This document shows, one piece after another, positions 20,457 to 31,869 of a DNA stretch of 64,000 bases. Below the pieces are notes generated by a model, which saw only the letters and a program-made list of their open reading frames with translations, did not search any database and was not told the origin of the DNA. The position numbers and the translations under genes were made by a program. The DNA is from Lophius americanus. Taxonomy: Eukaryota; Chordata; Actinopteri; Lophiiformes; Lophiidae. The DNA lies in assembly GCA_037951165.1 (NCBI GenBank), contig JBBDHG010000124.1, positions 1,365,001-1,429,000 of the forward strand, in the 5' to 3' direction. The first letter of the stretch is position 1; every line of letters starts with the position of its first letter.

Positions 20457-23400
20457 CTGACGGAGAGACAGGACAACTCACGTTAGTTTACACGGTCCAA
20501 TCCCAAATCTCCAGCATCCTTCTAACAGTAGATCCACTATCCCTCCTCTTCACGTGTCCAAACTGTCCTTCTCAATCTGTCCTCTTTTACTTTGTCTCCT
20601 AGACGTCTAATCTGGGCTGTCCCACTGATGAGCTTAATGGTAATTAGACTTTAGTTACATTCATGAAATGGATGAATTACTTTAAATAATTGATTCCTTA
20701 TATTGCACGGTTTTTTACTTTCAAATTACGACCGTATCACAAACGGGTCACAAGCCACTCCTTCTAGGGCCGGTCCCAAGCTCGGTAAATGGGGAGGCGT
20801 GAAACCTCTGCCAAATCCATATGCTGAACACAAGACTAATTTCCAAACCGGATCGGTTGGGGCCCAGGAGCGTTCTATAACGCTCTGCTATCGGGCTTAA
20901 TTAGATACGGCATGGCTGCTTGGTACGGATCCTAATAGCCTAGTCCAAGACCAAATTGGTTCGTGGGATGGAACAGCCCTCTCTGAGCAACATTTACCAA
21001 AAAGCTGATGTCAGACAAGCACAAAAGATCCTTAACAACCTTTCAGACATTCTGCACCGAGAATACCAGCTTTTACCATCAGGTAGATGCTACAGAACAC
21101 CTAAACACAACACCCACCGGTTTAAACTGTCCTTCAGTTTCACCTCAATTCACCTCTAAACAAACAGCTCAACTCCAACTCCTAACAACAGCTTCATTGT
21201 AAATGTCTCAGGTTCAGGTCCTGACCTCAGTAGCCTCTTCACTCTGGTTAAACACATGTACAATATAATGTATGAGGTACAATATTGATAGGGTAAGGTC
21301 AACACCCTATGGTTGTTCACACATTTAACAATATCTGACTAAGCGTCAGTGTGTATCAAATGTTTCACTACTCCATGGATCTACACATATACATCTGTAC
21401 TGCTTGATAGTATGCTGCTTGACCTTATACCTCTCACAAACTATGTGCACTATTAGTATCCCACATTGAGTTCTCATGTACCATATATTATGTAAAATTG
21501 TTACATCACTTAATTTACCTTTACTCAGTGTTTGCCTCTTTCTATTTTGTGATACTGTACTTATGTCCGCTGTAATTGTACAAAGCTGTACGACTGCACC
21601 GCTGTCCAAGGTAAATTTCCCTTCGGGGACAATAAAATTGAACTTATCTTATAACAGACAATATTTAGAGAAATAATATTTTCTTCTCACCATGAGCTTC
21701 AACAATTTCTTTGTTATCAAAAATGTAGGCTACTTAATCAACTCCTAATTATCTTTATATCTTTATTTTTCAGAGAAACCTTTCCAGTGTCTTACAAAAG
21801 ACATCATCATAAGATGATGAACATGACAATAATCATATTATGGCCTTTAATTCCTAACTTCCTGCAATAAAACAAGACACTCAAGTACAAAGTATCACCC
21901 AGAACAAGGTGAATACAAATAAGGGTGTACAAATACTTGTTCACTTGTGAATGCCCTTTCCCTCAAACGATTGAAGGATTGGTGAAGGAAAGGCGTCCAT
22001 GTACAGGAAAACTTTGGAGCAGCACGTTGGATTGAGGATTTCAGAGACTTGTGGACACACCTAAAGTGTTTTTCTCACATGTAATGTGCATGACCGTATG
22101 AATACTGTAAACAGGAATGATTCATCATTCGAAGGATCTTGTAATCGGTAAACTAAGGTGACGATGAGACATTATTATATTATATAATGCACGTTAATAC
22201 AACTGAGGTAATAGTTCATATTGAAAAATCTTCACATTCAGTTTAAGTTGGATATTTGCTTGTCAGTTTTGCTTTGAGGGATGTTATGAGTGAGGTTCTC
22301 ATTAAAGAATGATATAGAGGAGAATACATTAAATGCTTCAATGTTAATATTTGATGTTCATGTAAGGAAAACATCTCTTCCAGCAGTTTTTAATTCATGG
22401 GGATGAGTCGAAAAAACTGCAGAAAACTAAATGAAATATAGACATATAGAAAAAGTCCAGATAAGATAAGGCATTTGATATTTTTGTTTAAGGTAACAAA
22501 ACATTATGCAGATTTTGTGTTTTACATATTCTTAAAGACTTTTCTCCCTTACAACAATAATTCAAATGAAATAACCCTGAAATATATGGTACTGTAACTG
22601 TGTACTTCAAGTGTCTGTCCCAAGCCTAGATTCATGGGGAGTGTTGTGTCTCAGGAAGGGAATCCGATGGAAAACTAATGGAAAATCAATAAGCGGAACA
22701 CGAATCTGATCCTGTATGGCGACCCGGAAAGGGAACCGCCAAATTCAAAGAGATACCCCTAAACACGGTGCCAACAACCTTTACCTGCATTGAGTTGTCA
22801 GGTGATTCAGTTTTAGCAGATGGACGAGAAGTCTTCTTTCTTCTGGTGGGTGAAATGAATGCGTTACATTAAATGATGGATATGATTCATGCAGTATGTG
22901 TCATTGGACCGTGTTCCTCACCTCATCCAGAGGAAGACAACCAGTGCTACAATGACAACGAGGAGTCCAACTCCAACTCCAGAAGCCACTGCCAGTGTTA
23001 GTTCATCTATAACATGTTGGACAGTCAGAGTTTCTTCACCTGACATGATCTCGTTGCTGCCAGTTGTGACAGAACAGGAGTAATTTCCTGCATGCTGACT
23101 GCTCACTGGGTCTATCGTCAGGTGTTTGAGTTGGTTCTCTGGCAGGGTCAGAGGTCGACCGTTCAGGCTCCAGGTGTAGCTTGTGTTGTCAGTCAGATGA
23201 CATCTGGTGGAGCAGGTCAGTGTGACTCTCTCACCCTCATTCACCTCTGCAGAAGGAGTGAACCTCACCTTCAGGCCTGAAAGATGGTTAGATGGTTGTT
23301 CAGGAAACAGTCATACAGACGACTGAAGCTGCATTAATGAGGTGATGATCACCTCTAAGCTTGAAGAAACCCTAATGTCAGCTGTTCTGAGGAGATGCAA

Positions 23401-26400
23401 ACCCTGGCCTTCTTAAATCTTCATGGTGTGACTCATCTAGTTTTCATAACTCTAGTTTTCATAACTCTGTACATCAACCTTGTTCTTTAAATGTTCTTAA
23501 GCATCCTCTCACTTTACAAGATCATGTAGAACAATCTTGTTTAATAATCTTTCTCTCCAAGGCACCTCCATTCTCCTCCTCCTTGTTATGTCACCCGGAC
23601 AAACCACCTTTCATTCATGATTAACAATTCTTACATTCTCCACCCTTCTTTCTCATTTTCTTCATTCATCAGTTCTTCAAAGTCTTTAATCACCCAAGCT
23701 TGCTGCACATCCTTCCCACCTCCAACTCTGTTCCAAACCAATCGGTAGAAGTTCTTATATTCCTCCTGAGTGTCCAAACTAGTTAATAAATGAATTTCTC
23801 AAGAAATTCAATTCGAACAGTCGACTGATCCTCTGCAAAGGTCAACAAGAACAAGACAAGGTGTTGTATTTCTTTGACACAATTACCTGTGACAACCAAA
23901 GTGATCGCATGACTGCCTTCTAGTAGTTGTTCATGGTATTCCAAGATTTCAGGGTATCCCCAGAGTCTGAATACGTATTGTCCTGAGTCATTCTTCTTCA
24001 GGTTAGTGATTCTCAAAATGTGGTGTTTATTCATGACGTCCAGATACTGAACTTGACCTCCAGGTTGTAAAACTTCTTCAATTTCCATCATTTCATTTCT
24101 CCTTATTTTATACCATGATTTAGATGTAGGTGGGTCATTGCTGGGTAAAGTATATTCACTGGAAATGTCAACTGTGGAACCTTGCAGAGCACAAATCCTC
24201 CTGGTGACGTAGTTCACGCTCCAGCAGTTCTTACCAACAGAACCTGAAATACAGATGAAGGACACATTTCTAAAGAAGGATGCTGACACTTGATTGAAAC
24301 GCATTGACAGAATTCATAAAAATAGGTTTTTCAGTCCTTGCAAAATGGAAAATTAACATTTGAACAGATTAAAAAATAAATTCACTGATTAGCCAGAACA
24401 TTATAACCACTGACGCATGAAATCAGAAGCAGGAATAATGTAAAAGCAGGAGGAAATGAGGATGATGATATGAAGGATGATATAGTGCAGTTTTATGGTC
24501 AATGTCTGGTTTGTTTATATTTGTGAATACATTAATTGTTGTGTGTTAAAGTGTCTTTTAGTGGTTAATGTTGGTCAGAGCTGGAGGTTTGTTCACCCCT
24601 TAAAATCCACTTAAGTGTGGGATTGTAACTTGAACATTTTCTATGTTCTGGAGTGCATTAGGGGAAAAAAACATGAAGAAAGGAAGTCATGACACAGATC
24701 TTACTTCAGGGTTCCTGCATCAAACTGTTCAGTCTTTCTGTTTACATGACGCTTCAACTTTATTCAGTTGATCGTATGACTTATTACTTTTAGTGCTTTT
24801 AGTTTCATGATACCAATATTCCACAAGTTTGTACTCACAGACTTCAGCTGATATCTGGTCTTTCACAGCACAGGAGACGCTTCTATCAGTGGGGTGGAAA
24901 ATTAAAACTTTCTTTGTGTGACTGGTTCTGACTCTATGTCTGTACCACATGTAAGTTGTTTGGGAGTCAATTATAGGACAGCTGGTCTGACAGGTCAACA
25001 TGATCTTGTTCTCTCTGTAGATCCTTTCAATGTATACTTCTGTCAGGAGACAATAAATATATGATTGATGAGTTTATGGTCCTACTAAGAAGAAAGGAGT
25101 CGGATGAGTGATCATATCAGAGAGTGTGAAGTTTTCTTGTGTGTCTGTTATCAGTCAGAGAAAAGGAACATCGTTGGCGGTTCTGTATGTATGTGTTGTG
25201 TGTTGTGTGTGTGTGTGTGTGTTGTGTATGTGTGTGTGTTGTGTATGTGTGTGTGTTGTGTATGTGTGTGTGTTGTGTATGTAAGTATTACGAAATCCTG
25301 TAAAAATACAGACACAAAGGAATAAAGAAAACAAACTTCATTTGAATCCGTGTTTAACATTGAGCAAATATGAATGAGAAAAATATCACTGCTGAAATAA
25401 ATTAGGGGAACACTTATATCACACATTTGATCTCAATGAACAAAAATGGATATAGTTTGATTCTTTGCGATCAAAATGATGTAAGAATACTGAATGGAAA
25501 CTAAAATCATGAACTTTCATCATCATCATCATCATCATCATTCAGTCCCACCACAACCCCAGCATCAACCCATAGGGTCCGATAAAGGGGATTCAGTCGT
25601 TCACTCATCTCGCCCCCAAAAAATCTCCACGTTAGAAATATTTGCGGGGAGTGATGAGTTCAGAGCCTAAACCCCAAACTCAAACTGTGCTACACTGTTA
25701 TAATATTAATAATAATATTACTTACTGTCTGTCCCTTTGAGGAGGGGATCACCTTCACCTGCAGGTCTGTGATGAAGGTGAAGTTGAATAATAACTAACA
25801 CACTGACTTAATTTTGAGGTTTCAGGATCCAAGATGATTCTTCAGGCTTAACTGTCTGATGGGGAGTCAGGTTTAAGTTCAAATGTTGATCCAGTAAGTA
25901 AACAACTCAATTGTGTCTCATAGGACCCAGCGACCCATAATGCTGCTGGGAGATAGACCGTAAACACATGGAGTACAGGGAGATCCATTATCCACCATGT
26001 AACAGGTGAGGTCAACTATTTTTTGCCACATTAAAACATTGTTTTGAATGCAGCGCTGTAGCATTAGTCACATAAGGTGATCCCTAGGATCATTTCCAGA
26101 ATATGTGTGGTGTTTTAAAAATACACAACCCAAATTGTATATTGGCCTGTAACTTCAGTTAGATTGGACATTAAATGTTTACATTGTTTTGATTAACGAG
26201 TCAGCTGATTCCCAGCTTAACAGACGGTCATGTGACACAGCGCTATTTTAACTCCCCGTTAGTAGCGGTGAAGCTGGCTGTCGCGACATGGACCAGGGTG
26301 AGCGTGGGGAGGCTACGGGGGACCCATGTCTCTGAGGTTAGAGTGGACTGCGAGGACGAAGCCGGAGTTCGGGGACTTTGCCGACACGCCACAGACACCA

Positions 26401-29400
26401 GAGTAGTGATCCAATCCGCCAGGGACAGAGTTGGCGTACTCCGGTGAGTTCAAACCTTTTTTTATTATCGTTTCATATGCGCCAGCGCGTGGACTGGTGA
26501 GCGCTGATCTGATTGTTCTGGATGGATACGGTGGACACTATAGCTGGGTTATCAAATCTCCCATCACGGTACATGGAACTGATTTGGGCTTGAATTGCTG
26601 CGACTCTTCCAGGTCCTCCGCTTTGTGCAGGGACACCATCAGGACCATTAAGAGCACAGGTGGAAGAACTTAACGGACTGTATTTATCATGTACTTATCG
26701 TTTGTTTAAAGGAGGACTTTATGTTCACGTTATTGTGGCTATTTCTAATATTCAAGTATCTTGTGAGACTCTGTGTGCTTTCTAAAGTCACACACTGGAG
26801 CGGAGTATTTCCTCCATTGTTTTGTTCAGTGTAAACAAACAAAGGTATCTTAGAGATCTGTCACTATTACGGGATTTGAGAAAGATGAGTTGGATTGGAG
26901 GAAGCCTCGTGGATGAAATGTGAAACATCTCCCAACATTAAAAAGAAGTCCAGCTGCTTCTGATTCAACCTCTGAGGGATAAACTGATTACATTCTATTA
27001 GTGGTTCATTACTGACAGCAGCTTTACCTGTAACACGGAGACGGATTCTGTTTCTCCAGCAGAGGTCTGTAGTGTTAGAACTGCAGCAATAGTTATTTTC
27101 ATCACCCTCTCGCACATCTCTGATTGTAAGCGTTGGATGATTCTCTCCAGACATGTTCCACGTTCGACGATTTCCATCAGCAGGTAATCTATCCAGACGA
27201 AGATTATATCCATCCCAGGATAAAGTGAACCATTCCACGCTTGAAGAGTTATGTTGAGGTGAGCAGGGTAGATCCACGGTTGATCCTTTTAAGACACAGA
27301 TTTGTCTCCCCAGAATACCTTGAAGAGAAAGTTTCATAGTAAACAAGTACACAGATTTGTACTATTACATGCTACAATGCAGCGTGATTCAACCCTAGGA
27401 GCCCCTCAGAGGGACACTTTGGGGTACTGCAGGGGAAGTGAGAGATTTTAAATGATAGAGGAGTTTGTAAAACATCAGTGATATAGAAGCATAATTTTTT
27501 CACTTAATATAAATGTATATTATTCTGTATTAACAAGAAAATTCTGCTGTATTTGTCAGAATGAATGAAGTATCTGTATTTTCAGCATTGTCCAACTGTC
27601 ATTAAGTCAAAATGTATAATCATAGTGCTGAAATTTATATTTTTGTAAAGACATTATTTCCTTCCTAAAAGTCTTTACATTTTTCAGGTGTTATAAAATA
27701 AATACTTAAAGGGGGAGTTACTGAAAATAGTTGGAGAACAACTGATTTATTGTAACTAAATGCTATGAGGAAAATTTAAAATTCCAATTATAGTGTCAAA
27801 AATGGCTGTGGAAATCCACAGTAATTGATTGTGATCATACAAAAAATGTACTGTACTGTACTTTGGAGAAAAAAACTGTATTCAGTCATATGTTACTGTG
27901 ATTAGTGAGAAAATGACAGTAAGAAGTCACTGCCGTAGAAGATCACAGTCAACAAGTATGCACTGTTAGCAATAACACTAAGTGTTCTCATGATGTAGAA
28001 AATCACAGTAGTCAATAATATACTGTGAAAAATTACCAGAAATGATCTTTAGTGGAAATAAAAGTCAAGAACGAAGGGAAAATATTAACCAATTAATATT
28101 AAATACTGTACAAAATAACACAACTTGTAATATACTTTAGCTATTTACAGTAAACTAGCATATAATGTAAAAATAATAACCAATAACATGCTGTAAAGAA
28201 CAATATTTTAGAGAATTATAGTAACTAGTAATATACTATAGAGCCTAATTTTTAATTTCTGTCCCCAAATAAACTACTTTTGATTTCATTTTACTTTTGT
28301 TCCTTAATTCTACCTGTAGTAAACCGTTCAGCCAAACAGTGAAGCGTTTCTAGCTCCAGCCCACATTGAGCTCAGCCAATCACAGCGAGACGTTTGAGGC
28401 CAGGTAGGCGGTGCGTCGTTAACAACTTGTTGGGGCCGACAAAACGTTTCACCTGGGTCCATGTATGATTTGGTATTTATTTTTTTTCGTTTCCAAAACG
28501 AATATTGTGAACAGCGGGTGGTAATTAGATTTTTCGTTCTGAGATACAGGACTGAAAGTTGTAAACAAGACATTTTTACTTTCAAGATCATAAAGGTACG
28601 AACAACATTTGAAAGATTTAATTTTAATTTTAATTTTAATTTTCTAATTTGATTATGGAAACATAAAACCACAAATTGACAGACACAAATAAATTGATAG
28701 TTTTTTAGTTTTCAGAGAGCGGATGTGGTGGTTTATGAGGGAGTGACAGCGGCGCATTGAGCGCTGTCAATCATCACTTTATTTCTCAAAAGCAGGTCTT
28801 TACTCTTAATATGAAATTCATCAGAGAACTTGAAACCGAGGATCGAACCACTGACACACACACACACACATAATCAGCCAAAACATTAAGCTCAGTTAGT
28901 GGTATCCATTGATTTTTGTATTTTCTACACAGATAGAAACTGATGTCATTCTCCAGATGTGCGCACGTGTGCCATAATAACTGAATTTTGAAGAAACTGT
29001 AATTTCTTCACAAAACTACATCTCTCCCCCTTGCTCGCCCACTCCCTCATGCACACACACAAATACACTCACACACACACACAGCCTTCTACATAAGGTG
29101 AAGCACACACCGAACCTAATGAGGCATGTGGTTAAAAGACTGATCTCCCTCCTCACTCACCGGTCCATCCATGGCAATACACCCCCCTACCTAAAAGATC
29201 TACTCACCCCACTGACCTTAACACGATCCCTCCGTTCTACCCACTCATACCGCCTCCTATTTCCACGGACTAATTTCAGCACCATGGGTGATTGGGTCTT
29301 CTGTTCTGCTGCCGCTCGTCGGTGGAATGCCCTCCCTGACCATCTGAGGGCTCCACAGAGGACTGACACGTTTAAAAAAGGACTTAAAACTTTCCTTTTT

Positions 29401-30456
29401 AGCAGAACCTATAACTTTAATTAACATTGCTGCTTTTTGGTCAGGTTTTTATATAGTTATTTTTTATTGATTGCTTTTATCTGTTTTTACTTTGTAGCAC
29501 TTTGAGATTTGATCCAAATGTAAAGTGCATTATAAATTAAATGTATTATTTATTATTATTATAAAAAAACATTTGATTAACTCTTTTCATACCAATACTA
29601 GAAGTTCTTACAACAAGCCTACTTGTTCTGATAACAGACACCAGCATCAAACTTCCAATAAGAAGTAGAGACTATTTCTTCATGTTGACTGATTATTGCT
29701 CAGGTTATTACAACATTAGATCTAATATGAAAAGCGTTATATATTCTGTTTGTTTCATTGATGAGAGGGAAATACATGTCTGTCAAAATAAACTTAATTT
29801 GTCTCCTATAAAGTGGTTAAAATGTGTTTATTGTTTCACTGATGAGTGTCTGTTTGCTTCGTTATGAATACACTTCATTTGTCTCGATTGCAGGTGGTTT
29901 CATGTGAAGATTGTTTCACTGATCTGTTCCTGATTACTAAGTTAAATAGCTCTTAATTTCTCACGTAAAAATGTGAACATCTTTCGAGGAGTGGCTGTTT
30001 CTATTATTTAAATAAATTATATCCCCGATTTTTCAGGGATATAATTACAGCGACTAATGATATTCTGTAGAGAATTACGGTAACCAATAATATATTGTAG
30101 ACTGTTACTTTAATTCTTTAGCGAATATTGTAAATTCCAGTTATCATATCATTTATTGCAGCATATATCATACTGTAGAGAATTACTGTAAATTATCACA
30201 TACAGCAGAAAATCATTGTAACCAATAAAGTCTTGTGGTGTTTCTAGTTTATTAATGTTACTTACATACGGTTTTTCACTGATAAACATTGTTTTTAAAT
30301 TAATTTAGTATTTCATACAACTTGTCTTGACAGTAACGGTTCTGTAAAAAAGTCATTTTATCTCTTTTCTTCTAGTTGACAGGAAAAAGAATCAATCATA
30401 CCTGAGACGCAGAGAATGAAAGCCATAAAAACTGATTCAGCTTCTTCCAAAAACAT
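20265..30456 (-). CDS. Receptor unit 2: Ig-superfamily receptor with an ITIM-type tail
   Basis: Seven exons join in frame into 502 residues: 30456-30402 (signal peptide), 27318-27028 (D1), 25039-24839 (D3), 24243-23887 (D4), 23276-22922 (D5 and membrane span, about residues 390-418), 22842-22785 and 20456-20265 (tail). All Ig junctions are phase 1. The tail has three tyrosines in ITIM form: LLYESV (Y446), LPYGRI (Y461) and VTYAAV (Y490). These would recruit SH2 phosphatases once phosphorylated (family knowledge). The receptor likely sits on leukocytes and dampens signalling; the Ig sequences look like teleost CD22-like proteins (inference). The D2 exon is deleted except for a stump at 25,727-25,766. 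AATAAA signals lie about 430 nt past the stop (19,836-19,827). A LINE 3' end sits in the last intron. No lesion was seen, so this copy is probably functional. Confidence 0.8.
20490..20640 (-). mobile_element. RTE-type LINE fragment (small)
   Basis: Matches part of the longer RTE piece at 56,895-57,020 (agtagatccact...gtctaatctgggctgtccca). It is internally deleted relative to that copy. Confidence 0.6.
20866..21660 (+). mobile_element. LINE 3' end with TATCTT-type tail (copy 1)
   Basis: Encodes pieces of the extreme C-terminus of a LINE ORF2 (YNALLSGLIRYGMAAWYGS ... LPSGRCYRTPKHNTHRFKLS). It ends in GGGGACAATAAAATTGAACT-TATCTT, a typical 3' tail. 5'-truncated. Its paralogue is 59,104-59,965. 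Confidence 0.75.
21976..22784. other. Spacer in the last intron of unit 2, nothing recognised
   Basis: No exon, RNA gene or known repeat is visible. It begins where similarity to duplicon A copy 2 ends. Confidence 0.5.
22785..22842 (-). CDS. Unit 2 first cytoplasmic exon
   Basis: 58 nt after CACCAG; encodes RKKTSRPSAKTESPDNSMQ and ends in phase 0 before GTAAAG. Basic stop-transfer residues follow the membrane span. Confidence 0.75.
22922..23276 (-). CDS. Unit 2 D5 plus transmembrane exon
   Basis: 355 nt, phase 1 in, phase 2 out. C2-type domain (RVTLTCSTRC ... YTWSLNG ... HAGNYSCSV), then a purely hydrophobic span (LAVASGVGVGLLVVIVALVV) and FLWMR. Unlike units 1 and 3 the span has no charged residue. 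Confidence 0.85.
23887..24243 (-). CDS. Unit 2 D4, V-like exon
   Basis: 357 nt, phase 1-1. NCWSVNYVTRRICALQGSTV starts the domain and NDSGQYVFRLWG is the F-strand. It lacks the Cys usually found at the B-strand (VDISSEY), while keeping the Y-x-F-R pattern of siglec-like V domains. The donor is GTAATT. Confidence 0.8.
24839..25039 (-). CDS. Unit 2 D3, short Ig-like exon
   Basis: 201 nt, phase 1-1, acceptor TGACAG, donor GTGAGT. Signature LTCQTSCP ... YMWYRHR ... SVSCAVKD. In frame after D1 because D2 is lost as a whole phase 1-1 cassette. Confidence 0.8.
25186..25284. repeat. (GT)n-rich minisatellite, unit 2
   Basis: Same repeat as 5289-5395 with different copy number. Confidence 0.9.
25727..25766 (-). 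pseudogene. Unit 2 D2 stump
   Basis: Only the first ~40 nt of the D2 exon remain (LQVKVIPSSKGQT). The sequence then jumps to DNA that in unit 1 lies near 5,820, so about 0.7 kb is missing, including the donor site. Confidence 0.75.
26215..26670. other. CpG-richer intronic block, unit 2 copy
   Basis: Near-identical to 7,075-7,520, including ATGGACCAG+GTGAGC and CTCCG+GTGAGT. Confidence 0.4.
27028..27318 (-). CDS. Unit 2 D1, V-like Ig exon
   Basis: 291 nt, phase 1-1, joined in frame to the leader. GSTVDLPC, VEWFTLSW and GDENNYCCSS mark the B, C and F strands. It carries N-linked glycosylation motifs NSS, NMS and NTT. Confidence 0.8.
27795..28245. repeat. CTGTA/TACAG palindromic tract, unit 2
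   Basis: Copy of the tract at 8838-9370, shorter by several periods. Confidence 0.55.
29138..29565 (+). mobile_element. L2/Rex-like LINE 3' end inserted in unit 2 only
   Basis: Encodes the extreme C-terminus of a LINE ORF2 (TPPYLKDLLTPLTLTRSLRS ... FCSAAARRWNALPDHLR ... TFKKGLKTFLF), then a tail CACTTTGAG ... TTATTATTATTATAAA. Unit 3 has the empty site at about 50,480 (gtggttaaaa|acatttgatt), so the insertion is 5'-truncated and younger than the unit 2/unit 3 split. Confidence 0.85.
30402..30456 (-). CDS. Unit 2 exon 1: signal peptide
   Basis: 55 nt from ATG 30456; MFLEEAESVFMAFILCVS; donor GTATGA; phase 1 out. Length and position match the other two units. Confidence 0.8.
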
Positions 30457-31170
30457 GGCTGCTCAAGTCCTCATGGACTCTCTAATCAGAAGGTGGAACA
30501 GGTTTCGTGGTTTTTTTATAGGTTGTTGCTGAGAACGATGAAGAACTGTAAGTCAGGGTAAAACTGAACAGCCGTTCTCTTTTACAAAGTGAAGACTTTA
30601 GAGGACGGAGGAAGTTGTTTCACAGAAGACACACCCCAGAACCCAAACTTCCTTCCTCTTTTTATTCCTATTTTTAGTCAAGACACTAAAAAAAAAACAT
30701 TTTGTCACAAAAAATCAAAGAGTGTGACTTCTTATTCCTCCTCACTTTCACGATGATGACTTTGTTTTATTTTCAGTACTTCTAACATTGTGTAAAAACT
30801 CTTTGTTGAATTCAATGGAGTCCAAGCAAACCAGAGAAAGGAGGAGGAAGGAGGCGCCAACACATCCGTCACTGATTGTCCTTAAAGTGATCTTTGCACG
30901 ATCGACGTTCTGCAGCAATCTGAATTCCTGAATCCACCTCTTCATCCACACACACTTCCCAAAAAAAGAGTTCTTGCTTGTCTCCCATGACCCAACTTTA
31001 TTTTGGATGTTTCATGAAAATCCATCCAAGTTATTTAATAAAATACTTCTGATCTGCAAGTAATGTGGTGAACTAGAAGGTCGGATATGTGTCGATTTCC
31101 ACAGGCAGCTTCAGCTTCTCACATTTCTTTCACCCCGACTATTTAAACTGTGTTCTGTAAAGACGAAGGA
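30457..31170. other. Upstream region of unit 2, possible promoter
   Basis: Conserved with 51,298-51,800 upstream of unit 3 and therefore likely to hold the promoter of the receptor on the minus strand. No TATA box or other element could be assigned with confidence. Small open frames here look spurious. Confidence 0.35.
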
Positions 31171-31189
31171 ACCCCTGCTGTATGTTGTA

Positions 31190-31520
31190 TGAACACACTG
31201 GTTGAAAATGTAGATTACTAAAACAATCAGTGTGACAGTTTTGAATTTGACATCAAATCACTTTTCTACATAGATTGTTCACTGGAGGTCTCCAGAGGTC
31301 TCTAGAGGTGTATATAGAGGTTTCTAGGTACAACAAGCAATTTTAATTGCCTTAATGAGAGCTATATGATCAACAGTTAAGCCAAAACCATTCATGGTCA
31401 TGCAACATAATCAAAAGATCACATCTGAAATCATGAGGCTTTTGGCAAAGATGCATACACTTTGCTGACCCTCAGAGAAAGGAGCTTCGGAGGCAGCGGC
31501 CATGACGGTGCAATAACATC
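31190..31520. repeat. Left edge of duplicon B (paralogue at 60,676-61,020)
   Basis: The same order of phrases occurs in both places, e.g. caatcagtgtgacagttttg and gatcacatctgaaatcatga. A short run of agaggtctcta repeats is expanded in the other copy. Confidence 0.7.
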
Positions 31521-31869
31521 CCCAACCTTTGGGGATAAAAAAAATTTCAAATGATGGGGGCAAATACTGCAAATAAAACGGTGTGCTCAACAAAACAATT
31601 AACCAGTTTATTTGTTTAGTTTGATCCCAGTTAGCTACCAATAAGGTAGCAGCAACCTGTCCGTCAATCTCCATGCAAAAAAAAACATTAAACAATCATC
31701 AGAAACAAACATAACTTAAAAACTGTTCACAGAAAATCTCACAAACAACAAAATACTTTCCAACTTTGTTCCCCAAACATTGATTAACATCAGGGTTATT
31801 GTTGATGTGTTCTTTCAGCACACTTTAAAAAAGGACATTTTATTGTAAACTTGAATATAACATATATTT

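Larger units (their letters stand above)
18915..21975. repeat. Duplicon A, copy 1 (paralogue at about 55,735-60,276)
   Basis: The same order of Gypsy 3' piece, RTE piece, LINE 3' end and a shared unique tail occurs in both places. This copy lacks about 600 bp of the RTE piece (junction near 20,632) and contains the ITIM exon of receptor unit 2, which the other copy lacks. Confidence 0.75.

Noticed and set aside
28328..28672. 114-codon minus-strand frame near 28.5 kb
   Set aside because: Lies in duplicated intron 1, is broken in the other units, and has no domain or splice support.
30748..30951. Small hydrophobic frame upstream of unit 2 (similar one at 51,588-51,806)
   Set aside because: The two copies diverge by frameshift in the first half, so a conserved peptide is not supported; more likely part of the upstream region.
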